This document shows, piece after piece, positions 8,300-14,725 of a stretch of DNA of 20,938 nt. Below the pieces are notes generated by a model. The model saw only the letters and a list, made by a program, of their open reading frames with translations, did not search any database and had not been told where the DNA came from. The stretch's first letter is position 1. Each line of letters begins with the position of its first letter. The translations under genes and the position numbers were made by a program. The stretch is from contig DCGI01000044.1 of the NCBI GenBank assembly GCA_002315475.1, forward strand, positions 233-21,170, written 5' to 3'. The DNA is from Christensenella sp. UBA1782 (GTDB lineage: Bacteria > Bacillota > Clostridia > Christensenellales > DTU072).

Positions 8300-8328
8300 A
8301 TTATAATATATAAATTTTCTTTTAGCAA
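8300..8328 (-). promoter_or_regulatory. Sigma-A promoter of smpB, near-leaderless
   Basis: On the minus strand TTGCTA (8328-8323) and TATAAT (8305-8300) are separated by exactly 17 bases. The expected transcription start, 6 to 8 bases past the -10 box, falls at about 8294-8292, directly before the smpB ATG at 8291-8289. The A/T-rich stretch between has no ribosome binding site. Confidence 0.8.
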
Positions 8329-8360
8329 GGACTTTCCGCCCCTTCCCCAAAAAATGTTTC

Positions 8361-8389
8361 TTTACAAACTTTCCAAATCGTGCTATTCT
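8361..8389 (+). promoter_or_regulatory. Sigma-A promoter of the PAP2 gene
   Basis: TTTACA at 8361-8366 and TATTCT at 8384-8389 are spaced by 17 bases, giving an expected start near 8396 and a short leader with AAGGAG before the ATG at 8418. It is divergent from the smpB promoter, with 32 bases between the two -35 boxes, so a regulator bound there could affect both. Confidence 0.75.
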
Positions 8390-8417
8390 ATCGTACAAGG
8401 ACACATAAGGAGTATCT

Positions 8418-9482
8418 ATGGCAAAAGAAAACAAAAAAACCGTACTGTCCGTCCTGTTGTTTCTCCTCGTTTTCGGAGGACTTTGGACGATTGCGACTTT
8501 CTACGACCTGCAAATCAGTCAACTGGTAACGAAAAACATTTTTAACGAAACCGGTTTTCTTACCGATTCTTGGTTCGGAAATCTTTTCGAAACGGTCGGG
8601 ATGTTTCCCGCCTACTTCGGTTCGGCAACCGTCTGCGTCATTCTTTTTTATTTCTTCGGAAAATGCAAACTGAAATTGCCTGTCCGCATAATCGGTGCCG
8701 TCTGTTGCTATGCCGTCGGCGTCTATTACCTGCAAGGAGCTTTCCGTGACGTCTTCAAGTATCCGTTCAATCATCTGCTCGTCGACACCGGAGAAACGGC
8801 AAACACGTTGACCGCCGTAGAGTACTTCCTCTCCGCCCTCACCTTTTCCATGTACCTACTCATCGTCCGCAAGGTTCCTTTTGCCGTTTGGAAAAGGCTT
8901 CTTTGGTTTGCCGTAGCCTATTCGTGCATGGCTTTCGTTGCGGGAGAAAGCGTTTCCCTCGTCAAAGACGCCGTACAAAGGGTTCGGTACCGCACCCTCT
9001 TTTGGGGGGTGCAAAACGGCGTCGGCACGTCCGTTTCCGACTACTACACCGCTTGGTATCAAGTATCTTCCTTCAAAGAAATCTTTGCAAACACCCCTGT
9101 CTCCGGCTACGCCGATTGGAAAAATTCTTTCCCTTCGAGCCATACCGCTTCGGCAGGTTTTTCCTATGCCGTCATCATGCTGATAAACGCCCTCGACATC
9201 CATAAAAAAAGTCAAAAAATACTGCTTTGGACGGTACCGATCGTATGGACGGGCTTGACGGCATTCGCCAGAATTTTGGTCGGCGCTCACTTCCTTTCCG
9301 ACGTCCTTATCGGCGGGACTTTTTCTTTCGTTTCCATGATCCTCGTGCGAGAAATTTTTCTCTGCAGATTCTCTCACGTCAAAAACCTTTTGCAGAATAA
9401 AAAGCTCTTGGAAACAGAACGAAAAACCGCCTGTCCTGACCTATCTTCGGAATCCGAAACGGTCATCAAAATTAAACTCTGA
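8418..9482 (+). CDS. PAP2-family membrane phosphatase
   Basis: This 354-residue integral membrane protein has an N-terminal hydrophobic segment (about 9-28) and further ones at about 66-81, 91-107, 135-150, 161-176, 245-259, 267-284 and 297-309. The three PAP2 phosphatase motifs are present: Lys183 to Arg190 (motif 1), PSSHT at 239-243 (motif 2, with Ser for the usual Gly) and Arg285, His291 and Asp295 (motif 3). Such enzymes dephosphorylate lipid phosphates such as phosphatidic acid or undecaprenyl pyrophosphate at the outer membrane face. The hydrophilic C-terminal tail after about residue 320 is unusual in length. The ATG has AAGGAG 7 bases upstream and the gene has its own promoter and terminator, so it is a single-gene unit. 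Confidence 0.9.
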   Translation: MAKENKKTVLSVLLFLLVFGGLWTIATFYDLQISQLVTKNIFNETGFLTDSWFGNLFETVGMFPAYFGSATVCVILFYFFGKCKLKLPVRIIGAVCCYAVGVYYLQGAFRDVFKYPFNHLLVDTGETANTLTAVEYFLSALTFSMYLLIVRKVPFAVWKRLLWFAVAYSCMAFVAGESVSLVKDAVQRVRYRTLFWGVQNGVGTSVSDYYTAWYQVSSFKEIFANTPVSGYADWKNSFPSSHTASAGFSYAVIMLINALDIHKKSQKILLWTVPIVWTGLTAFARILVGAHFLSDVLIGGTFSFVSMILVREIFLCRFSHVKNLLQNKKLLETERKTACPDLSSESETVIKIKL

Positions 9483-9490
9483 AAATTATT

Positions 9491-9526
9491 TTCGGGTAAC
9501 CTTTTTTTATCATAACGGTTCCCGAA
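9491..9526 (+). terminator. Possible terminator hairpin after the PAP2 gene
   Basis: TTCGGGTAACC at 9491-9501 pairs with GGTTCCCGAA at 9517-9526, giving ten base pairs with one bulged T. The loop is about 15 bases and rich in T. A T-rich stretch (9528-9539) follows. It is weaker than the perfect hairpin 25 bases further on. Confidence 0.5.
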
Positions 9527-9545
9527 ATTTAATTTTTTATATCGG

Positions 9546-9586
9546 AAAAAGGCGTGCCGAACTTTCGTTCGGCACGCCCCCTTTTT
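9546..9586. terminator. Bidirectional intrinsic terminator between PAP2 and macro genes
   Basis: A perfect 12-bp stem, 9551-9562 (GGCGTGCCGAAC) with 9567-9578, closes a TTTC loop. It is followed by CTTTTT on the plus strand and preceded by AAAAA, which reads as a T-tract on the minus strand. It can stop both the PAP2 transcript and the converging macro-domain operon, whose last stop codon is at 9675. Confidence 0.93.
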
Positions 9587-9674
9587 ACGGAATCGGCTGC
9601 TTGATTCTCCATAGTTTCCTCGAAAGAAAGTCAAAGACTTTCGCCGAGAAAAACGCCCGTTAAACCTAAAAAAC

Positions 9675-10256
9675 CTAACTCTCCGCGACACACTTCCATC
9701 TTTCCTCTATATCCCTCACGATATCCCAGTTGATTTCGGTGTTGGGATGATGGATTTGATAGTAGCCGAGCCACATAAGTTTTGCGGCGTCTAAGGCGTC
9801 CACCCCTCCCGTCGCACCCCCGAAAACGGGAATAACGATGCTCTGCACGTTGTTTTGAACGGCACACATTAAGGTCGTACGCATACATTGATAAACGACG
9901 AAAGGATCCTTGATTTTACTCGGTATTTTCATCGTCGGCGTATGAATCAGCTTCTGCCCGTTACCGATTTCCAACAGAAAGCTCGTGCCGACAGGTTGCT
10001 CTCCGAAATAGTTGTCGAGAATGTATCGTTGTACCTTTTGCATCAGTCCTTCTCCGTACCAGTCGGTAATGGCTTCGTCGTACCCGCCGTCCATGATGCC
10101 GTATGCGTTCGCAGGAGAAACCACGCATTCCACGTCGGTGGACGCCATAAAGGAAATGAAATCCTTGCATACCACTTCGACGTCTTCTTCTTCGGCAAAA
10201 ATTTTTTTGAATTCTTGTACTTTGTCCTTGTTCCTTTCTAAAATATAAACCTTCAT
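9675..10256 (-). CDS. Macro-domain (ADP-ribose-binding) protein
   Basis: The 193-residue product is one macro domain. After a first strand (MKVYILERNK) it carries CVVSPANAYGIMDGGYDEAI at about 64-83, the counterpart of the ADP-ribose-binding NAANxxxxGGGGVDGAI loop, and IVIPVFGGATGGVD further on, the counterpart of the second phosphate-binding loop. Family members bind or hydrolyse ADP-ribose, ADP-ribosyl groups or ADP-ribose-1''-phosphate. Both loops differ from the standard form, closest in type to phage- and Clostridia-encoded Poa1-like proteins. The start at 10256 is set by AAGGAG about 6 bases upstream; the open frame to 10355 has no site. It is the last gene of the WYL/phosphatase operon, 123 bases after the phosphatase. 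Confidence 0.8.
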   Translation of the reverse strand: MKVYILERNKDKVQEFKKIFAEEEDVEVVCKDFISFMASTDVECVVSPANAYGIMDGGYDEAITDWYGEGLMQKVQRYILDNYFGEQPVGTSFLLEIGNGQKLIHTPTMKIPSKIKDPFVVYQCMRTTLMCAVQNNVQSIVIPVFGGATGGVDALDAAKLMWLGYYQIHHPNTEINWDIVRDIEERWKCVAES

Positions 10257-10318
10257 TTTTTCTCCTTCGGGAATACCCCTCTTTTTTCTTTTTCGTACGG
10301 TTCCCACCCGTTCTCTAC

Positions 10319-10361
10319 GTGCGAAACGGGCAGGTTTCGGAATGTTTCGCACCAAGCCCGT
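10319..10361 (-). other. Inverted repeats in the phosphatase-macro gap
   Basis: GTGCGAAAC at 10319-10327 is a perfect 9-bp partner of GTTTCGCAC at 10344-10352. An overlapping pair, ACGGGC (10326-10331) with GCCCGT (10356-10361), could form instead, so the RNA could adopt two structures. No T-tract follows on the minus strand, so this is not an intrinsic terminator. It may be an RNA processing or control site ahead of the macro gene. Confidence 0.35.
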
Positions 10362-10379
10362 CCCGCTTCGTTACGTATC

Positions 10380-11150
10380 TTATAAGTCTTCGTCTTCGAG
10401 AACGATTATGTTCATTTGGTGAGGTGAACAATACACCGTCCCGTCTAAGTCGATGATGCCTTCGGCATAGAACGGATCTCGGTTATTTCTCCAGTTCGGA
10501 TCCCCTTCTTTTATATGTCCGTATACGGTGGCGTAATGCCCGCAAACGACGGTTTTGTGCGGAACGAGTACCTTGTGGTCGACCGCCGCAACAATACCGT
10601 ACGTCCACCTCGCGTCTTGCCACGTCTCCTCGTCCGCCTCTCTCCAATGCTCGTCGTAAACCCACCGGAACCCCTTTTCTTGATAAGGTATCCACCCATG
10701 CGTAAAGACGTAGTTTTTCGTTTCGAAATAGTCTTTCATGGCAGGCATAACCTCCGTCATAAACGTACTTTCTTGAAAGACTTCGGCACATTTTCTCGGA
10801 CATTCGTTAATATCCAGTCCCTTTTTCATCGCATAACGGGCGACGGTATCCACCGTTTGATTCTGAAAATGCACCTCATTGACGTCAAGCATGTTATCGT
10901 AACGCGTCATCTCGTCCAACATAAGTTGCAGATAGTCTTCGTGATTTCCTTTTATCAAAATCACTTCTTCTTTTTTCAAAAGATCGGCTAAGAACGCAAC
11001 GATTTCCTCGCTTTCTTCCCCTCTGTCCAGATAGTCCCCACATAAAATCAATTTGTGGGGTTCGGTTTCTTCGAACCAACCCTTCTCCCGAAGTGCCCGG
11101 ATAAACTCCGTATAATGTCCGTGTAAGTCACTTGCTACGTAATATTTCAT
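10380..11150 (-). CDS. PPP-family metallophosphatase (ApaH/PrpE-like)
   Basis: The 256-residue protein has the full metal-site set of PPP-type calcineurin-like phosphoesterases: SDLHGH (residues 7-12, first motif), GDYLDRG (38-44), KGNHED (67-72), FTHGW in the middle and CGHYATVYGH near the C-terminus. Bacterial relatives include Ser/Thr protein phosphatases and diadenosine tetraphosphate hydrolases (ApaH, PrpE); sequence alone does not decide between protein and nucleotide substrates. The start has AGGAGG about 6 bases upstream. It begins 13 bases after the WYL-like gene stop, so the two are very likely co-transcribed. An ApaH-like activity would fit a macro-domain neighbour, since both would handle ADP-containing nucleotides, but this is inference. 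Confidence 0.87.
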   Translation of the reverse strand: MKYYVASDLHGHYTEFIRALREKGWFEETEPHKLILCGDYLDRGEESEEIVAFLADLLKKEEVILIKGNHEDYLQLMLDEMTRYDNMLDVNEVHFQNQTVDTVARYAMKKGLDINECPRKCAEVFQESTFMTEVMPAMKDYFETKNYVFTHGWIPYQEKGFRWVYDEHWREADEETWQDARWTYGIVAAVDHKVLVPHKTVVCGHYATVYGHIKEGDPNWRNNRDPFYAEGIIDLDGTVYCSPHQMNIIVLEDEDL

Positions 11151-11163
11151 TTTTTCCTCCTAT

Positions 11164-12219
11164 TTATATTTTGAATTCTTGTATTTGCCCGCAATGCAGG
11201 GTTCCGATACATAGGTTTCTTTCCTCTTTCGGCAACCGATACTGTATCACCTCGTTCAACCTTTCGGTAACGCTCCGGAATTTCTCCTGATCTAAGATAT
11301 CCGCTAGTTCGGGAAATCTTTTTTTATAGAAGAGAGCTTTCCCGTACCGAAGTACCACTTCGATTCGATCTCCCTCGACGGGACGTCGGAAAACGGAACT
11401 CGTTTTTTCCATACTCTCCCAACTGTCTATCCCGACAAGAAGGGGTATCGTCGTGTCTAATCCGTCCAAAAAGCCTTTCAGCTTTTCCCGTTCTTCCTTC
11501 TTCCATATTGTCTTTTCGTTGATGATTTCGCAGGTTCTCATTTCGGAAACGTACAGGATGCACGTATTCCCCCGAATGTCCATACCGAGTAAGTACCTAT
11601 CCGCTTGTGAGACGGTATCCGACTTTGTGGAAAGGGTATACGGGCGAATTTTTAAGCCGTTGATAAGAAGGCAAGTCTTTTCCCGTATCGCAATGTCGAT
11701 TCTGTTAATCTCGTTATAATGCACGATTTCCTCTTGTACCACTCGGTTTTGATTCAAAAAAAACTTTATCAACGACGCAAAAATTTCCTGAACTTGAAAG
11801 GTGGAATTATAAAGCAAAATCTCGTTCAACAACCCTTCGGTTTCCGGCGCATCCCGAAATTGAAATTCCTTCATCTCCTCCTTTTCTTTTGCAAAAACGT
11901 ATCGCGGCAAAACCATCATGCGTGCCAATTCTTTGACGAAAAGGTTTTCGTAGCTTCCGTCTTCCAAAATCTTTTTTCGGAAATTTTTATCAATATTGTT
12001 AAAAAGAATGCTCTTATTCCCCAATTTTTCGAGGTCTTCCTGTAATTCGAGATTGACGTTACCGATATACGCATTCGTATTGATTAAAATTCTTGTCACA
12101 AAGGTCGACAAAGCCTCTTGTTGCTTTCTGCCCACTGCCCCTTTGTACGTTTTTTGCAATCCCTCCAGCCTGTTATAGTCTTCTTGCAACAATACCACTC
12201 TGTACTTTCTATTGCCCAT
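11164..12219 (-). CDS. WYL-domain-like protein, probable regulator
   Basis: The 351-residue product has no close relative that I recognise, but about residues 170-240 read like a WYL domain: a helix ending IAIREKTCLLI, then LKIRPYTLS, then RYLLGMDIRGNTCILYVSEM and RTCEIINE, matching the strand order and the RPY...YLLGYD...RLDRI pattern of WYL proteins. The C-terminal RIEVVLRYGKALFYKKRF stretch could be the WCX extension. WYL proteins are mostly ligand-sensing transcription regulators, often near defence or stress genes. The N-terminal part is not a clear winged helix; KYRVVLLQEDYNRLEGL followed by ALSTFVTRILI is faintly like a ribbon-helix-helix. The start at 12219 has AAGGAGG about 7 bases upstream; the frame is open to 12327 without a site. 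Confidence 0.6.
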   Translation of the reverse strand: MGNRKYRVVLLQEDYNRLEGLQKTYKGAVGRKQQEALSTFVTRILINTNAYIGNVNLELQEDLEKLGNKSILFNNIDKNFRKKILEDGSYENLFVKELARMMVLPRYVFAKEKEEMKEFQFRDAPETEGLLNEILLYNSTFQVQEIFASLIKFFLNQNRVVQEEIVHYNEINRIDIAIREKTCLLINGLKIRPYTLSTKSDTVSQADRYLLGMDIRGNTCILYVSEMRTCEIINEKTIWKKEEREKLKGFLDGLDTTIPLLVGIDSWESMEKTSSVFRRPVEGDRIEVVLRYGKALFYKKRFPELADILDQEKFRSVTERLNEVIQYRLPKEERNLCIGTLHCGQIQEFKI

Positions 12220-12376
12220 TTTTTTCCTCCTTTCTTTGCCGTCCTGCAGGTAAATCCCGTTCGTCGTCCGAATCGGCGTTTTTGCTACAAACCGCCTCCA
12301 TTCCAAAGAATACTTGGGTAAAACCATAACGTCGTTTCGTATTACGTTTTTTGTTTTTTTCTCGCTTTCTTTCCAT
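12209..12376 (-). CDS. Possible 55-residue leader ORF overlapping the WYL-like gene
   Basis: Starting with ATG at 12376, this frame runs 55 codons to TAG at 12211-12209, overlapping the start of the WYL-like gene by 11 bases in another frame. AGGGAGG lies 7 bases before the ATG, and the promoter start at about 12395 places it as the first ORF of the mRNA. The peptide is very basic at its N-terminus (MERKREKNKKRNTKRRYG), contains one Cys and ends in a charged, low-complexity stretch. It resembles no family known to me. It may be a true small protein or a leader peptide whose translation controls the next gene. Because the downstream Shine-Dalgarno lies inside this ORF, the two genes are likely coupled. 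Confidence 0.5.
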   Translation of the reverse strand: MERKREKNKKRNTKRRYGFTQVFFGMEAVCSKNADSDDERDLPAGRQRKEEKNGQ

Positions 12377-12401
12377 TCCGTTTTCCTCCCTGCTTACCTA
12401 C

Positions 12402-12430
12402 AGTATAACCGTACTTTTGCCATTCGTCAA
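12402..12430 (-). promoter_or_regulatory. Sigma-A promoter of the WYL/phosphatase/macro operon
   Basis: On the minus strand TTGACG (12430-12425) and TATACT (12407-12402) have a 17-base spacer. Transcription should start near 12395, about 20 bases before the small ORF. The -35 box begins right after the upstream terminator hairpin at 12434-12464. Confidence 0.82.
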
Positions 12431-12433
12431 GAG

Positions 12434-12464
12434 AAAAACTGCACCATGCTTCCGTGCAGTTTTT
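12434..12464. terminator. Second terminator hairpin, A/T-flanked
   Basis: AAAAACTGCAC (12434-12444) pairs perfectly with GTGCAGTTTTT (12454-12464) around a 9-base loop. Because the stem ends in A:T runs it can terminate in either direction. On the minus strand it backs up the terminator at 12504-12530 and insulates the WYL operon promoter. Confidence 0.75.
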
Positions 12465-12503
12465 ATGTGCATTTTTTGGGAAGTCCGTCCCGTTCAAAGC
12501 TAT

Positions 12504-12530
12504 AAAAAAGTCCCGCTCCGAAAGCGGGAC
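12504..12530 (-). terminator. Intrinsic terminator of the rnj-trmR-trhP-BspA operon
   Basis: On the minus strand GTCCCGCT (12530-12523) pairs with AGCGGGAC (12517-12510) across a 5-base loop, followed by six T (12509-12504). It lies about 40 bases past the stop codon of the BspA-like lipoprotein gene. Confidence 0.93.
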
Positions 12531-12570
12531 GTACGTAGCGTAAAGAGGTGTCCTGCACCGTTTCAAAAAG

Positions 12571-14718
12571 CTATTTTTGCGCGTACAACGTGATACTTTC
12601 ACCGGAAATCGTTTCCGCTTTGCGGGTACGTTCGGCATCGGTATACCACGTATAGGTTTCGTCGAGGAGTGCGTCGGGTGCGCCGGGCGCATAAACTTTT
12701 TCTGTTTTTGAATGGTCGTCATACACGCAGGTTACTTCACAAAGATACCGTAAATAAGAACGAGCGGTCTTTCTGTCCGTCCACGCTGCGAGAAGCTCGG
12801 TATACGCGGAATACTTCGTCAAGAGAACGCAATCGGGGAAATCGGCAAACTGAACGGACAACGCGCTATCGAGCGTCAAATCTTTGGTCGCGGTAATATC
12901 TATCAATTCCAAATCGGGACAACCGCTGATTGCGTTATAAGCGAGATTCGACACCCGCCCGAGCCGAATGATTTTTAGTTTTCCTTCGCACGAAGCATAT
13001 TCGTTCAGCATAAACGCACAGGTAGCCACTTTGGTGATATATTTACCGTAGGTCAGTTTCGACAAGTCGATTTCGGTAGGGAGGACGTATTTTTCCTGCA
13101 CTTTGTTGGGGGTAAAACCGTCGTAGACGTAAGACGTTTCCGAAAACTTCAAAAGGGTATGTTTACCGAAATTAACGGCTTCGGAATCGTTTACGACAAC
13201 ATCCGTTTTTTCACAAAAATGCTTTTTATACGCCGGTAAACACGCCTCGGTATACGCCGTATAATCCTCGGAATAAACCGCCAAATATAAACTGTCGTAA
13301 TAGACGGGTTTCCCGCTTGCATCGTTTTCTTTTACGTAAAAAACGCGTTCTCCGAGCTTAACCGCACTCCCTCGGGGAAAGTATACGGTTACGTCCGTTA
13401 AGTACTTCGTCGATAAAGCGTAATCGGCAAGTAACGTCGCATTGGTTTTCAGATAGATTTTTCCTTTTCCCTTAAAATAACCGAAATATTCGTAGCAACC
13501 TATCAATATCGTATCGGCGTAAACCATATCGCCGCTTTTGGCTTGATTATCGAAAAGCGGGGTTTTCCCGAAGGCAAAACCGCCACAGTCGGAAACCTTT
13601 TCGGTATGGGTGACCGTCGTCAGTTCGGGACAATCGTAAAAGGCATATTCCCCGATATAGGTTACGTTGCTAAAATCAATATTATCAATTTGGGTTTCCG
13701 AAAAAGCAAGTTTCTCCACCTTTTCCAAACTTTTCGGGATACCGTTCAACACGAGTGCGGAACACTTATAGAAAGCGCATACGCCTATCGTCTTCACGCT
13801 GCTCGGCAAAGTCGCTTTTGTCAAGGCGGCGCAAGCGTCCTCGTTCAGCGTGATTTCCTCGTCGTCGCTTTGATAGGAAGGGGCAAAACAATAGGCACCG
13901 ATTTCCGACAATCCTTCTTCCGCCGAAAAGGTAGTCAGTGCGGTACATCCGGCAAAGGCAAACTTTCCGATATAGGTATAGCAGGACGGGACGGAAACGG
14001 TAATAACGGTGGTATCCCCCATAAACGCCTCGTCGGCAATACCCTTTATCGTTACGCCGTTTTGTTCTTCGGGAAAAAACAGATAGGCATGGGGCAAATT
14101 GCTAAACGTGATACCGCAGATTCTGTTTTGGGCATCCAAAATATAAGGATTGGGTAAAGCTTTGGCGATTCCGTAGTAGGTGGCGTTTCCTTCGCCCGCC
14201 AGTACGGTTTTCCCGACGGGATTGGTACAAGCCGCATCGGTGTACCAAGAAATCGTATAGCCGAGAATAACGGGAAAGCTTTCGGTAATATCCACCCCTT
14301 CGGAAGTAATCAAAGTTTTTAACGTATCGGTTTCTTTCCCGATCTCGGCATAGTTTTGTAAGAGGAAAGTAATGTTGGCGGGATCGGTTAAAATCGGTTG
14401 TTCTATGTCGGTACCTTTACCCGAAAGCACGTAAATCGTCGTTTCGGCGGTCTTCGTCCCCGACACCGCGGTAATCCGAGCGACGCCGGTGCTTTTGGCG
14501 TACAAAGTTCTCCCGTCCGTTTCTACGCAGGCGGTATTTGCCGAGTACAGCGTAACTTCGCTTTGCTTCGGGAAAACTTTCAAATCGGCTTCCATGCTCT
14601 CCCCGACGTACATCGTATAGCTCTCCTCCCGAAAGCGTAGCGTGATTCCTTCGTTACACCCCGTCAAGAGTACGACGATAAGAAGGAGGATACCGATGCA
14701 AAGGAAACTTTTTTTCAT
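12571..14718 (-). CDS. BspA-like leucine-rich repeat lipoprotein with Big_2-like domain
   Basis: The 715-residue product starts with a lipoprotein signal peptide: MKK, a long hydrophobic core and lipobox LTGC with Cys21. Residues about 28-98 look like a Big_2/Ig-like fold (YTMYVGESMEADLKVFP ... GVARITAVSG). From about 210 to 640 there are LRR_5 (BspA) repeats such as AFMGDTTVITVSVPSCYTYIG, AFAGCTALTTF and AFYDCPELTTV. Two short segments, SWYTDAACTNPVGKT (about 155-169) and TWYTDAERTRKAETISG at the C-terminus, resemble each other and part of the Flg_new/Listeria-Bacteroides repeat. The protein should be an outer-surface lipoprotein, possibly for adhesion. It starts 7 bases after the glycosyltransferase gene with only a weak site (GAAGAAG). 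Confidence 0.9.
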   Translation of the reverse strand: MKKSFLCIGILLLIVVLLTGCNEGITLRFREESYTMYVGESMEADLKVFPKQSEVTLYSANTACVETDGRTLYAKSTGVARITAVSGTKTAETTIYVLSGKGTDIEQPILTDPANITFLLQNYAEIGKETDTLKTLITSEGVDITESFPVILGYTISWYTDAACTNPVGKTVLAGEGNATYYGIAKALPNPYILDAQNRICGITFSNLPHAYLFFPEEQNGVTIKGIADEAFMGDTTVITVSVPSCYTYIGKFAFAGCTALTTFSAEEGLSEIGAYCFAPSYQSDDEEITLNEDACAALTKATLPSSVKTIGVCAFYKCSALVLNGIPKSLEKVEKLAFSETQIDNIDFSNVTYIGEYAFYDCPELTTVTHTEKVSDCGGFAFGKTPLFDNQAKSGDMVYADTILIGCYEYFGYFKGKGKIYLKTNATLLADYALSTKYLTDVTVYFPRGSAVKLGERVFYVKENDASGKPVYYDSLYLAVYSEDYTAYTEACLPAYKKHFCEKTDVVVNDSEAVNFGKHTLLKFSETSYVYDGFTPNKVQEKYVLPTEIDLSKLTYGKYITKVATCAFMLNEYASCEGKLKIIRLGRVSNLAYNAISGCPDLELIDITATKDLTLDSALSVQFADFPDCVLLTKYSAYTELLAAWTDRKTARSYLRYLCEVTCVYDDHSKTEKVYAPGAPDALLDETYTWYTDAERTRKAETISGESITLYAQK

Positions 14719-14725
14719 GGTTTTT

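Noticed and set aside
9626..9642. Small hairpin GAAAGTC-AAA-GACTTTC after the macro gene
   Set aside because: The stem has only 7 bp, the loop is tight and there is no T-tract; the strong terminator at 9551-9578 explains the end of the transcript.
12220..12327. N-terminal extension of the WYL-like gene to 12327
   Set aside because: The upstream ATG has no ribosome binding site, whereas AAGGAGG precedes 12219; the extra residues show no family pattern.
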